From IMG/VR virus record IMGVR_UViG_3300033144_008054, positions 1 through 47,219 of that record: a stretch of DNA of 47,219 bases. The stretch is one strand, 5' to 3'. A program made the position numbers and the translations under genes. This stretch comes from a virus. Positions 30,912 to 39,446 of the stretch are shown here, in pieces. The stretch's first letter is position 1, and each line of letters opens with the position of its first letter. Below the pieces are notes generated by a model. It worked only from the letters and a program-made list of their open reading frames with translations. It did not search any database and was not told the origin of the DNA.

Positions 30912-32402
30912 TTATAGCTCCATAATATAATTATCAATTCTCATTCTTCTACCAGCAACTTCTTTTAACCTTTTTCTAATTCTTCCCAAATTTCTTTTTG
31001 AAACATAAAAATTCTTAAATATTAACATATAAGCATAAACTATTGTATCAACTATATCATCATTCTCCCCATCTGCAGAAAATGATGTCATCTCATCCAA
31101 CACATCTTTAATCATATCATCATCTTTTAATCCTATATGAAGAGGATATTTTTTGAAATATGGTAACATTGTAAGTGCTCTCGACCATTTGTCAACAGAC
31201 AAATATTGACTTTGGTCTTTAATATTCTTATCTAACTCTATTTTATTAACCATTAACCCATCAGATGATAGACTCTGTATCAAAGATATACCTGAGGCTT
31301 TATTTTCTATAAACATACCCTTAAAAGGGAATATAGCATTTTTAGCATAAAATCCTCTCGCTCTATCCTCAAGTGCATCCCATTCTTCTTTAAATTTTAT
31401 CATATCTATTAAATAAATATCATCCCCAATGACTCCAAAACTACCAAACACACTAAATGAACTTGTATTTTTTTTAGTAAAAGCAGTGTCGGCTGATATA
31501 AATGTATAATCATATTGCAATGGCATTTTATTATAATTAACCTTTTTAAACATATAATCTTTAAAAGTATTACCACCTTGAATTAAAGGTTCCTGTTGAT
31601 ATTGAGAATAGAATTTATATTTATCAATCTTTTTCATATTCTCTAACTCTTCAGTAGTTATTATCTCTTCAAAAAAACTTTTGCCATTCACAAGAGATTT
31701 AACCTCATATTTAACCCACCCCTCTTTCTTTCTACTCATTAAAAAATCAGTGAAGTCATTTTTTGTTAATCTTTGCATAATCAAAATAATTGGAACATGA
31801 TGTCCATCTTTTCTTGTTAATAAACTCTCAACATACCAATCCTCTAAATTCTGTCTTACAATAGGAGAATTCCTCTCCGAAACCTTTACAGGATCATCTA
31901 TTATAATAGCTCCACTAAACCTGCGACTACTTTTATTACCAGCTTGGAAACCTGTCACAGCTCCTCCTACTGATGTTGCATACAATTTTCCTCCATCTTT
32001 TATAGAAAATAACCCTTTTGATTTTTCAAGAGGATTAAGTTCCAGACCATATTCTGCTCCATATTCTTTAACATTTTCCATAATTGCAAGAGAATGGGAC
32101 TTTATAAGATGTGATGAATATGAGGTTAATATAAAATTTGATAATGGATTTCTTATAAACCCTCCAAATACAAAATTCTTAACTAATGAGCTTTTAGCAG
32201 ATCTAGGACTTGCATTTATAATTAAATTTTTTATCTCACCGTTATAAACTTTTTGAAATAAATTACATATTTCTATCTGGTAAGACTTAGCAAAAGGCTC
32301 ACACTTAATATCTAGCATAGTCATTTGATAAAATAGAAAATAGAAATTATTTATTATTTCTTTATAAAATAATTTTAGCTCATCATTTATCTTTTGGGAC
32401 AT
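30912..32402 (-). CDS. terL: Terminase large subunit
   Basis: A 496-residue protein. The N-terminal ATPase has a Walker A-like loop SPRSAKSS (65-72), Walker B GAIIIDDP (164-171) and a coupling stretch. The C-terminal nuclease shows Asp305 (FISADTAF), Glu366 (MFIENKAS) and Asp449/Asp452 (DDIVDTIVYA). It cuts and packs the genome into the prohead with TerS and portal. The Walker A lacks the usual Gly before Lys, as in many TerL. Confidence 0.92.
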   Translation of the reverse strand: MSQKINDELKLFYKEIINNFYFLFYQMTMLDIKCEPFAKSYQIEICNLFQKVYNGEIKNLIINASPRSAKSSLVKNFVFGGFIRNPLSNFILTSYSSHLIKSHSLAIMENVKEYGAEYGLELNPLEKSKGLFSIKDGGKLYATSVGGAVTGFQAGNKSSRRFSGAIIIDDPVKVSERNSPIVRQNLEDWYVESLLTRKDGHHVPIILIMQRLTKNDFTDFLMSRKKEGWVKYEVKSLVNGKSFFEEIITTEELENMKKIDKYKFYSQYQQEPLIQGGNTFKDYMFKKVNYNKMPLQYDYTFISADTAFTKKNTSSFSVFGSFGVIGDDIYLIDMIKFKEEWDALEDRARGFYAKNAIFPFKGMFIENKASGISLIQSLSSDGLMVNKIELDKNIKDQSQYLSVDKWSRALTMLPYFKKYPLHIGLKDDDMIKDVLDEMTSFSADGENDDIVDTIVYAYMLIFKNFYVSKRNLGRIRKRLKEVAGRRMRIDNYIMEL

Positions 32403-32979
32403 TTGTTTTCAATTCTATTTTATGAGTAGTCTGTATTTGTCTTGTTACAGATACCATATTTTTAATCATATTTGAAACTCCATCCTCCTCTTTTTTGCTT
32501 TCATCATCTTTTTTAATTTCATTAAAGTATGGCATCAATGTAAAGTATGGGACAAGCAGCTCTAATGCTTTAGCTTGTCTTAAATAATCAGAAGGCTCAG
32601 CACTTGCTATATTTTCTAAAACCTTTTCTAAAGCTTTATTTATAGATTTAGGCAAATCTTTAAAAGAAGTCCTTAAATTAAATAAAAATAAATGTGATAA
32701 TTTATCAGATTTATTCAAGACACTCTTATAGATAGATTTAACAGTTTGAAAGCTAACATTAAGCTCTCTAGCAATTGCAATAGTTGAAATATTTCTTATT
32801 TTCATATTTACTATTTTTGCAATTTGCTCACCTGTTATATTCTTTTTTTCAGTTAAATGTTTATTATATTCTTCGCTAGTAATACCGCCTTTACTCTTTC
32901 TATAACTTCTATTATTATCCATTCTTTTTACTTGATTTGCATATTTTATAGCAGGTGTTTCTTTCTTTTTTTGTTCCAT
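32383..32979 (-). CDS. terS: Terminase small subunit (putative)
   Basis: A 198-residue protein overlapping TerL by 20 bases. A HTH (ISTIAIARELNVSFQTVKSIYKSVL, ~63-87) is followed by a helical oligomerisation part (LPKSINKALEKVLENIA) and a Lys-rich tail. Size, HTH and place before TerL support the call. It starts behind AAGGATTAAT. Confidence 0.7.
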   Translation of the reverse strand: MEQKKKETPAIKYANQVKRMDNNRSYRKSKGGITSEEYNKHLTEKKNITGEQIAKIVNMKIRNISTIAIARELNVSFQTVKSIYKSVLNKSDKLSHLFLFNLRTSFKDLPKSINKALEKVLENIASAEPSDYLRQAKALELLVPYFTLMPYFNEIKKDDESKKEEDGVSNMIKNMVSVTRQIQTTHKIELKTNVPKDK

Positions 32980-33012
32980 ATTAATCCTTATATTATGCTA
33001 CAATATCATATT

Positions 33013-33501
33013 ATGAATATTTATCAAAATTCCCTTAGAAATATACTTGTCAATAATGTATTATCTTTATACAAAGATTGCTATACTTATTCACAAATTG
33101 CAAAAATGGTTAATGAACCATTACGGAAAATAAAACATATTCTATCTAAAAATTTAACCCAAGAGAATAAAAACATATATACTAAAATTTGTGGGGTATG
33201 CAATATTGAGTTTAAAACAATATATCACTATCAACTATATCACAAAAAGTGTGGATATATAAAAGCATCACAAAGAGATGGAGTGTGGAAAATAAACAAT
33301 AGAGCTAGATATAATGCTACTAATTTAAAATCCTACCATAAATTAAAAAATACTCCCAAATTTAGAGAAAAGCAGGAAAAAGTAAACAAGGTTAAAAGAA
33401 TTGCAAATAAAATAAATAATCACTGGATGACGATATATGGCAAGAAAAGATTAGAAAAGGAAGATTATATAATAAATAAACAAGATTATATGATACAATA
33501 G
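33013..33501 (+). CDS. HTH and zinc-finger-like protein, 162 residues
   Basis: The start is placed at ATG 33013; an open frame from 32857 lies opposite TerS. Residues ~20-42 look like a HTH (YTYSQIAKMVNEPLRKIKHIL). Then CGVCNIEF with HxxxxHKKC forms a Cys2-His/Cys zinc-finger pattern. The C-terminal part is very basic. There is no SD, and a TACAAT ends 8 bases before the ATG. It could be a late regulator or a homing-type DNA-binding protein; no nuclease motif is seen. Confidence 0.5.
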   Translation: MNIYQNSLRNILVNNVLSLYKDCYTYSQIAKMVNEPLRKIKHILSKNLTQENKNIYTKICGVCNIEFKTIYHYQLYHKKCGYIKASQRDGVWKINNRARYNATNLKSYHKLKNTPKFREKQEKVNKVKRIANKINNHWMTIYGKKRLEKEDYIINKQDYMIQ

Positions 33502-33533
33502 CCATATAATCAAAAGCAAAATATAAGGATTAG

Positions 33534-34010
33534 ATGATGGATAAGATTACAACATACATAACTAACTTGAAAGAAATGTCAGAGGACAAACTATTAAAAA
33601 AAATACAATCAATACCTGTTGATATGAGATTAAAAAGAGCAAAAATTATGAATGATGATAAAACTAAAATTAGAAAAAAATCTTTTAGTTTTGAAAGATT
33701 TAAAAGAAATAAAACATTTCTTTTACTTTATGAAGATTATTTTAATCTTAAATATATAATCATAAACATTTATTGGGGCAAGACAGCTGATGAAATATTT
33801 AATAAAAATTTTGAAAGTATAAATAGGATAAAAATAAAAATAAATGATGAACCTAATATATTTCACAAAACTTTTGTTTTATTATGTGTATATGATTGGC
33901 ATTATATGAACTCAGTAGATAAATGGTCATTTAAAATTATGTCTCAATATATAAAAAAAGGTTATATAAATATTAAAAAATCACAGGCATATATAATAAA
34001 TCAAAATTAA
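33534..34010 (+). CDS. Protein of unknown function, 158 residues
   Basis: It starts in the box AAGGATTAGATGATG (33525-33539). The product is basic, helical and aromatic (FKRNKTFLLLYEDYFNLKYIIINIYWGKTADEIF). It contains a CVYDWHYM segment. No family is recognised. Confidence 0.6.
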   Translation: MMDKITTYITNLKEMSEDKLLKKIQSIPVDMRLKRAKIMNDDKTKIRKKSFSFERFKRNKTFLLLYEDYFNLKYIIINIYWGKTADEIFNKNFESINRIKIKINDEPNIFHKTFVLLCVYDWHYMNSVDKWSFKIMSQYIKKGYINIKKSQAYIINQN

Positions 34011-34022
34011 GGATTAGATGAT

Positions 34023-34301
34023 ATGAATTTTACAGATGAAATAAATAAAATAAAAAAAAGTATTAGTGATTTAGAAAATAAATATTCTAAAAAATATACT
34101 ATTAATCAGATAAGTGAAGTTATAAATAAAAAAATATCATTTTTGGAACAATATAATAGAAATATATATAGAGGTGCTTTTCCAGATGGTATAGAAAATG
34201 ATCCACTTATGACAAAAATAATAGAAAACTTTACAGCCCAAATATTTATTTTGAACGAACTAAAAGATAAATTTAATAAAGGATTAGATGATGAACTATA
34301 A
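34023..34301 (+). CDS. Helical protein of unknown function, 92 residues
   Basis: The box AAGGATTAG (34009-34017) is followed first by an ATG that ends after two codons (ATG ATA TGA, 34018-34026) and then by the true ATG at 34023. The product is helical. Its last residues (GLDDEL) are readthrough of the next gene's start box. Confidence 0.6.
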   Translation: MNFTDEINKIKKSISDLENKYSKKYTINQISEVINKKISFLEQYNRNIYRGAFPDGIENDPLMTKIIENFTAQIFILNELKDKFNKGLDDEL

Positions 34302-34515
34302 AGATTATACAGAATATTTAGAAGAATACCAACTAATTTTCTTAGAAGAATTTAAAACAGACGATATTAGATTTGTAAGAACAACAGAAGATTTTTATAT
34401 ATATAAAAATAATAGAGGTGAGTATTTAAAAGCCAGTATTGATACTACTGAATTTTATATATTTAATGACGAAGAAGATCTACAAAATAATAATCCAAAC
34501 TATAGTTTGGATTAA
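34288..34515 (+). CDS. Small acidic protein, 75 residues
   Basis: It starts at the ATGATG of the box at 34279-34293. The product (MMNYKDYTEYLEEYQ...) is acidic and Tyr-rich; the N-terminus resembles that of the 19203 gene. Function unknown. Confidence 0.55.
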   Translation: MMNYKDYTEYLEEYQLIFLEEFKTDDIRFVRTTEDFYIYKNNRGEYLKASIDTTEFYIFNDEEDLQNNNPNYSLD

Positions 34516-34523
34516 AGGAATAG

Positions 34524-34856
34524 ATGATGGGTAATTTCAATGAACATATAAAAACCCAAGAAGATATAAAAAGAGCAATAAATAAACAAATTGCTCTTAA
34601 ATGGAATAGACCAATAGGATTTAAAATAACAAAAAGCTTAAAAGAAAATAAGAATAAAAGAAAATTTAAAACACAGATAATTGATTTAAAAGAATATTTA
34701 AAACCAAATAAAGATAGAGAAGATAAAAATCTGGAAGACTTTAAAACACATATTATAGTAGATGATACTGATATAGTTTTTAAATTAAATATATGGCAAA
34801 GATTTAAACGAATGTTTAAAAGTAAACCATATATATTTGTAATAGAGGATAGATGA
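34524..34856 (+). CDS. Basic protein of unknown function, 110 residues
   Basis: It starts behind AAAGGAATAGATGATG. The product is basic and helical (ITKSLKENKNKRKFKTQ, WQRFKRMFKSKPYIF). It overlaps the methyltransferase start by 4 bases. No family is recognised. Confidence 0.55.
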   Translation: MMGNFNEHIKTQEDIKRAINKQIALKWNRPIGFKITKSLKENKNKRKFKTQIIDLKEYLKPNKDREDKNLEDFKTHIIVDDTDIVFKLNIWQRFKRMFKSKPYIFVIEDR

Positions 34857-36013
34857 TAGAAGCAACCAAGTACAGTATTAAAAATAATAAAATTCATGCA
34901 CAAGATATAAATTGTGATTTTGATATAGATGATAATTATATTATAAAATGCGACTCTTTAAGAGCATTAGAGCAATTAAAACCATCTTATAAACAAAAAA
35001 TTAAATTTATATACTGTGATGTTCCCTATAATACTAAAAATTCAAAATTAACTTATGATGATACAAGGTCGGATTGGAGCGACTGGATGGGGGATATCTT
35101 TAAGAAAGCTTCTACATTATTAAGACAAGATGGGATATTAGCTGTTCATATTGGACACAATGAATATATAAGATTAAAAATAGTATTAGACCATATATTT
35201 AAAATAGATAATTATATAGGAACAATTTACAGAAAGACAGGAGCAACTCTAAATAGTGCTGTATTTTTATCTAATGAATTAGATTTTATACTTTTATATG
35301 CTAAAGATAAAAAAACTGCCACAGTTAATAAAATACCTCAGACTAACTTTAAAAGTTATTATCATAAAGATAAATATTTTCAAAAGAGAGGACACTATGC
35401 AATTCGCTCTTTTTTATTGAAAACAGATGGATATGACAAAGGTAGATATTATCCTATCTCTTATAATGGTAAAACTATGTATCCAGATTGGAAAGGCAAA
35501 AAATATCACTGGAGATGGGTAGAGCATAAGTTTAAAAAAGGGGTTGAAAATGGTTTTATTATTTTTAGAGATGATTTAGTAAGCTTTAAAGTAATGATGA
35601 AAAATTATGAAAAAGTAGATAATGAGGGTAAAGATATTAGTAGATTAGATAATATTTACAATCTATGGGATAATCCAAGATATGCAAATCCAATAGGGAG
35701 TGCAGAGATAGAAAAACTATTCGGAAATAAAGATTTTACCTATCCTAAACCTGAGGCATTATTAAAAGATTTAATATATCATTTTACAAATGAAAATGAT
35801 ATTGTTTTAGATGCATTTGCAGGAAGTGGAACTACAGGTTCAGTAGCACATAAAATGAAAAGAAAGTTTGTAATGATAGAAAAAGAAGAATATGTGAAAA
35901 TTCTTATACAAAAAAGATTATTAAAAGTATTACAAAAAGAACAAGGTGGTATAAGCCAAGATGACGATATATCGTGGAATGGAGGAGAATTTATATATAT
36001 TGAAATAGAATGA
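34853..36013 (+). CDS. DNA methyltransferase (type III Mod-like, beta class)
   Basis: A 386-residue enzyme. Motif IV is IYCDVPYNT (54-61), motif I is VLDAFAGSGTTG (318-329), so the order is that of beta-class amino-methyltransferases (N6-adenine or N4-cytosine). The C-terminus (QGGISQDDDISWNGGEFIYIEI) is of the type III Mod kind. Motif IV has Val for the first Pro of DPPY. No restriction partner is near, so it probably marks phage DNA against host restriction. The late promoter follows its stop. Confidence 0.85.
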   Translation: MIEATKYSIKNNKIHAQDINCDFDIDDNYIIKCDSLRALEQLKPSYKQKIKFIYCDVPYNTKNSKLTYDDTRSDWSDWMGDIFKKASTLLRQDGILAVHIGHNEYIRLKIVLDHIFKIDNYIGTIYRKTGATLNSAVFLSNELDFILLYAKDKKTATVNKIPQTNFKSYYHKDKYFQKRGHYAIRSFLLKTDGYDKGRYYPISYNGKTMYPDWKGKKYHWRWVEHKFKKGVENGFIIFRDDLVSFKVMMKNYEKVDNEGKDISRLDNIYNLWDNPRYANPIGSAEIEKLFGNKDFTYPKPEALLKDLIYHFTNENDIVLDAFAGSGTTGSVAHKMKRKFVMIEKEEYVKILIQKRLLKVLQKEQGGISQDDDISWNGGEFIYIEIE

Positions 36014-36015
36014 AT

Positions 36016-36044
36016 TTGACTATTTAATAAAAACTCTCTATAAT
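36016..36044 (+). promoter_or_regulatory. Late promoter TTGACT-17-TATAAT before the structural genes
   Basis: TTGACT at 36016-36021 and TATAAT at 36039-36044, 17 bases apart. The transcript would start at about 36051, so the ATG at 36052 is at or next to its first base. No SD precedes that ATG. Confidence 0.75.
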
Positions 36045-36051
36045 AATTCAC

Positions 36052-37428
36052 ATGGTCTACTCAGATAACACTCTACCATGTGAAAGTTTATGTGAAAATA
36101 TATTTAATAATAACTCTATTGATTTTAATAATAAAAAACATTGCATTATTATTAGGAGTGGTGTTTATGAGTATCCCGGTAGAGAAATACAAAAAAGTCC
36201 CTCAGATAAACTATTCAAAGTTATTAGAACAAGAGATAACATACGAGACCTATACAACAAATATAAAAATAAAGAATTATTGGTCAGCGATGAACACATT
36301 GATACCTCCGTTCCTACAAAAAATCAAACAATAGCTAAAATCAACAGTCTTATACTTGTAGAGGATGATGAGCTAGATCATACTTACATTGGTGGACGAT
36401 TTTATATGAGAGATGATTTCCAAACAAGTAAAAGAGAATTATCTCCAGACACTTATTTTAAAATAAGAAAACAAAAAGATGATTTAATCCAAGATATAAA
36501 TACAATAAACTCAATAGCTCTTGTTAAAGAAGGAAGGTCTGGAGCTAATATTAGAGTTTTTGATAAAAAAAGGGTAATTATGAAAGATAAAAAAAGCTGT
36601 GATGCAAATAATGAAGTTGATGTTGAAAAAGAAAATGGACAAAAAGCTGTAAAAAAAGAACAAACAGTAGAGACAAGTAAAAAATTTTACAATGACACCG
36701 ATAATGGTAGCAAGAATACAAGAAAAGAAAGCAAAGACTTAAAATCACAAGACAAGGAAGGAGATGATATGCAAAAAGAAGAAATAATAGCTTTAGTCAA
36801 TAGTGCTGTAAAAGCCGCACTATCAAATAAAAGTGGCGAAAAAAAAGAAGATAAAAAAGAAACAGAAAGTGCTAAAGATAATTATAAAAAAGTACAAGAT
36901 GGAGAAAATGGTAAAGAAGTAAGAGCAGAAACTAAAGAAGGTGTTAAAAAGAAAGAGTATGAAGAAGAAAATGATGAGGAGAAAAAGAAAAAAGATGAAA
37001 TGAAAGCAAAAGATGAAATGAAAGCAAAAGATGAAGCTATGACAGCTAAATTTAAAAAACTAGATAGTTTGATTGCGAGTGCTCAGACAATTAATGCAAG
37101 AGCTGAAGCTAAAGAGGAAACACAAGATTTAATATCTGTTATGAGAGGCTTTGACTCATCTTATATGTCAATAAATAAGTCAATATCACAAATTAAAAAG
37201 GATATTATAGATGCAAACTTTCCTAATGCACCCAAAATAACACCCGAGATAGAAAATGCATTAATTGAATTTGTAAAATTAGGATATAAGCCAGATAATC
37301 AAATAGCAGAAATTCAAGCTGGATATGATAAATATTTTGCAAATGAAGATAAAAACGATTCAAATAAAAATATAGGTGGATTAGCTGCGATAGTTCAAAA
37401 AAGAAAGGAGATAGCAAATGGCACATAG
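36052..37428 (+). CDS. Head maturation protease with scaffold domain (DUF2213 type)
   Basis: A 458-residue protein. Residues 33-45 (IIRSGVYEYPGRE) and 56-82 (KVIRTRDN...LLVSDEH) follow the DUF2213 pattern of phage prohead proteases. After about 180 the chain is Lys/Glu-rich and helical to ~345, like a scaffold. An internal start at 36769 can give the scaffold alone. Head proteases cut scaffold and capsid during maturation. The first 31 residues are not typical of the family, and the start lacks an SD. Confidence 0.7.
   Translation: MVYSDNTLPCESLCENIFNNNSIDFNNKKHCIIIRSGVYEYPGREIQKSPSDKLFKVIRTRDNIRDLYNKYKNKELLVSDEHIDTSVPTKNQTIAKINSLILVEDDELDHTYIGGRFYMRDDFQTSKRELSPDTYFKIRKQKDDLIQDINTINSIALVKEGRSGANIRVFDKKRVIMKDKKSCDANNEVDVEKENGQKAVKKEQTVETSKKFYNDTDNGSKNTRKESKDLKSQDKEGDDMQKEEIIALVNSAVKAALSNKSGEKKEDKKETESAKDNYKKVQDGENGKEVRAETKEGVKKKEYEEENDEEKKKKDEMKAKDEMKAKDEAMTAKFKKLDSLIASAQTINARAEAKEETQDLISVMRGFDSSYMSINKSISQIKKDIIDANFPNAPKITPEIENALIEFVKLGYKPDNQIAEIQAGYDKYFANEDKNDSNKNIGGLAAIVQKRKEIANGT
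36769..37428 (+). CDS. Internal start: scaffold protein, 219 residues
   Basis: In the protease frame, ATG 36769 (Met240) is preceded by AAGGAAGGAG with the SD core AAGGAG at 36758-36763, five bases from the ATG. This is among the best SDs in the genome. The product begins MQKEEIIALVNSAVKAAL and covers the charged coiled scaffold region. Protease/scaffold pairs made from nested genes are known in lambda (C/Nu3) and Mu (I/Z). Confidence 0.65.
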   Translation: MQKEEIIALVNSAVKAALSNKSGEKKEDKKETESAKDNYKKVQDGENGKEVRAETKEGVKKKEYEEENDEEKKKKDEMKAKDEMKAKDEAMTAKFKKLDSLIASAQTINARAEAKEETQDLISVMRGFDSSYMSINKSISQIKKDIIDANFPNAPKITPEIENALIEFVKLGYKPDNQIAEIQAGYDKYFANEDKNDSNKNIGGLAAIVQKRKEIANGT

Positions 37429-38308
37429 AACAACACCACCAAGTCAATCATTTGTTCCTACCGTTTACAAGAATACAGTTGGAAGTGTAGGACAAGGTTT
37501 TCCTTTTGAAGCTCAAGGATTTTTAAGAGAAGATGGTACTGCTTTAGAGGTAGGATTAATAGCCGCAATAGATAGAACAGTTGCCAATCCAAATAGTGAT
37601 AAAAGGTATGTAATACCAGTAGATGAAACTACTTTAGCAAACGATTTAGTAGGAATGGTAATTAATACTATTCAAGGAACATCAATAAATAGAGAAGCTT
37701 ATATTGATAGAGGAATGGTACCAATTGCCACTGGAGGAATATGTGTATGCCCAAAATTTGAGGATTTTGATATACAACAATACATAGGACACCCTGTATA
37801 TGTAAGCTCACACCCTGCAGCTGGTAGTTCCATAACACTTGGAGGGTTTATATCACCCGATGCGGGAGGAAGTGCAGGACATTATACTACTCCAACTATA
37901 ACCATAGGTGATTTTCCAGCAATAAGTAATGGAACTTTTAGAGTTGATATTGACGGAGTAGGACAAAATGTAACAGGACTTGATTTTACAGCACCTGTCA
38001 CTACCATAGCCGCAATTGCAGCTGTTATTGATACTGCTTTAACAGGAGCAACAGCTTCAGCTTCATCTGGAAAAATAAAAATCACTTCTTCAACAACAGG
38101 GGAAGACTCAGCAGTAACTAATATTACAACAGAAGGAACTGGTACTGATATATCAGAATTCTTAATAGGAGGAGTATCAAAAGCGGGTGAGGGAGACAAT
38201 TTACTCACAGACTGGAAATTTACAGGACAAAACAAGAATATATATAATGATACAGAGTTATACCCATTTGGGACTGTATTAATTAAAATTAGTCCACAAT
38301 CTGTATAG
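37418..38308 (+). CDS. Head decoration / structural protein with a sheath-type domain
   Basis: A 296-residue protein between scaffold and major capsid. The N-terminal ~140 residues (TVYKNTVGSVGQGFPFEAQGF...) are of a capsid decoration kind. Residues 169-252 form a separate Gly/Thr-rich beta domain that matches residues 106-189 of the tail sheath, with GLDFTAPVT and GTDIS in both. 27 bases are identical in the two genes (37975-38001 and 41859-41885). The gene overlaps the scaffold by 11 bases. Confidence 0.65.
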   Translation: MAHRTTPPSQSFVPTVYKNTVGSVGQGFPFEAQGFLREDGTALEVGLIAAIDRTVANPNSDKRYVIPVDETTLANDLVGMVINTIQGTSINREAYIDRGMVPIATGGICVCPKFEDFDIQQYIGHPVYVSSHPAAGSSITLGGFISPDAGGSAGHYTTPTITIGDFPAISNGTFRVDIDGVGQNVTGLDFTAPVTTIAAIAAVIDTALTGATASASSGKIKITSSTTGEDSAVTNITTEGTGTDISEFLIGGVSKAGEGDNLLTDWKFTGQNKNIYNDTELYPFGTVLIKISPQSV

Positions 38309-38318
38309 GAGGAGATAA

Positions 38319-39434
38319 ATGAATTATTATACCGAAAAAGTTTCAAAAGATAACACATTTACAAATTCAGAAGCTTGGCATTCTGTCCTTTTAGAAGCTT
38401 CCAAAAGACAAAATAACATAATGGCTAAAAGCCAAGATGAATTTAAAGATAGTATAGAAGTAGTAGCTAAACACCATTTTCAACAAGCTAAAGATACATT
38501 AATGAGAGGAAAAGACTCAGAAGCTACTGGTCAGCTATATTTCTTTTTGAAAAGAGAGCAACAGGCAATAATTCCAGAGTACCAAGAGATATTGCCTTAT
38601 GGAACTGTCCTTTTACAACTTTTATCCGTGAACAATTTTGGCAGTGGCCTACCAGAGATGATTAAGAAAAATGTTAACTGGGAAGGTCAACATAGTCAAG
38701 TAGATTTAAGTTTAAGAGGTAGAGACCCTATTGCTAATATTAAACCAGTCGCGGGTAGCAATACTCTTTATAATACTAGCTTTTTAGCTACATCTAGAAT
38801 AACTTCTGCAGATTTTAGATTAGCGGCTCGTAATAATGTAAATTATGCTGATTATTTAACAAGGGGACATTATAGGTCAGCATCTCAGACTCAAGAGCTT
38901 ATCAATACACTAGGCATTGATGAGGGACAAGCTGGTATAGCCAATAACCCATTTGTTAATATTAATTTAACAAGTGTAATTGATTGGAAAACGGAAGATG
39001 GAAGAAAAATATATAATGATATATTAGCATTATGGGCAACTATAGTTGGAAAATTGAGAGCTAGAGAGGATATGAAACCTACCTTACTTTTAATTCCATC
39101 AGAATGGTTTCCTTATGTAGATAAAACATACTCAGAATTAGGAGATCCAGCTAATGTATCTTTAACTCCATTCACTGTTAGAAGTGCTTTAGAGTTAAAC
39201 TTGAAGATACTTGTAGCTCCTAGTGCATTTTTAAATACTGCATCACAGACAGGCGGACCTAGAGCTGTAATGTTTAATAATAATCCATCATTTGTAGAAT
39301 TCTTTTTATCAGATCCTCTTGAGTTTAGCCCAATTTTTATTCAAAAATTTGTGCAGGAGTACGATACTAAATTCACAACTGCAGGTGCTTGGGTAAGTAA
39401 TACCGTTCCTATCGGTTACATCAGCGATTTTTAG
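38319..39434 (+). CDS. Major capsid protein (DUF2184 type)
   Basis: A 371-residue protein with SD AGGAGGAG, the best ribosome site of the genome, as expected for the most abundant virion protein. The chain follows the DUF2184 capsid pattern: a helical N-arm, then LPYGTVLLQLLSVNNFG and a beta-rich C-terminal half (LLLIPSEWFPYVDKTYSE, KILVAPSAFLNTA). Place after scaffold and decoration protein agrees. Confidence 0.85.
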   Translation: MNYYTEKVSKDNTFTNSEAWHSVLLEASKRQNNIMAKSQDEFKDSIEVVAKHHFQQAKDTLMRGKDSEATGQLYFFLKREQQAIIPEYQEILPYGTVLLQLLSVNNFGSGLPEMIKKNVNWEGQHSQVDLSLRGRDPIANIKPVAGSNTLYNTSFLATSRITSADFRLAARNNVNYADYLTRGHYRSASQTQELINTLGIDEGQAGIANNPFVNINLTSVIDWKTEDGRKIYNDILALWATIVGKLRAREDMKPTLLLIPSEWFPYVDKTYSELGDPANVSLTPFTVRSALELNLKILVAPSAFLNTASQTGGPRAVMFNNNPSFVEFFLSDPLEFSPIFIQKFVQEYDTKFTTAGAWVSNTVPIGYISDF

Positions 39435-39446
39435 AAAGGAAATAAA

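Noticed and set aside
36080-36334. 84-residue frame inside the protease gene
   Set aside because: Overlaps the family-matching part of the DUF2213 gene in another frame, with only a chance AGGAG inside it.
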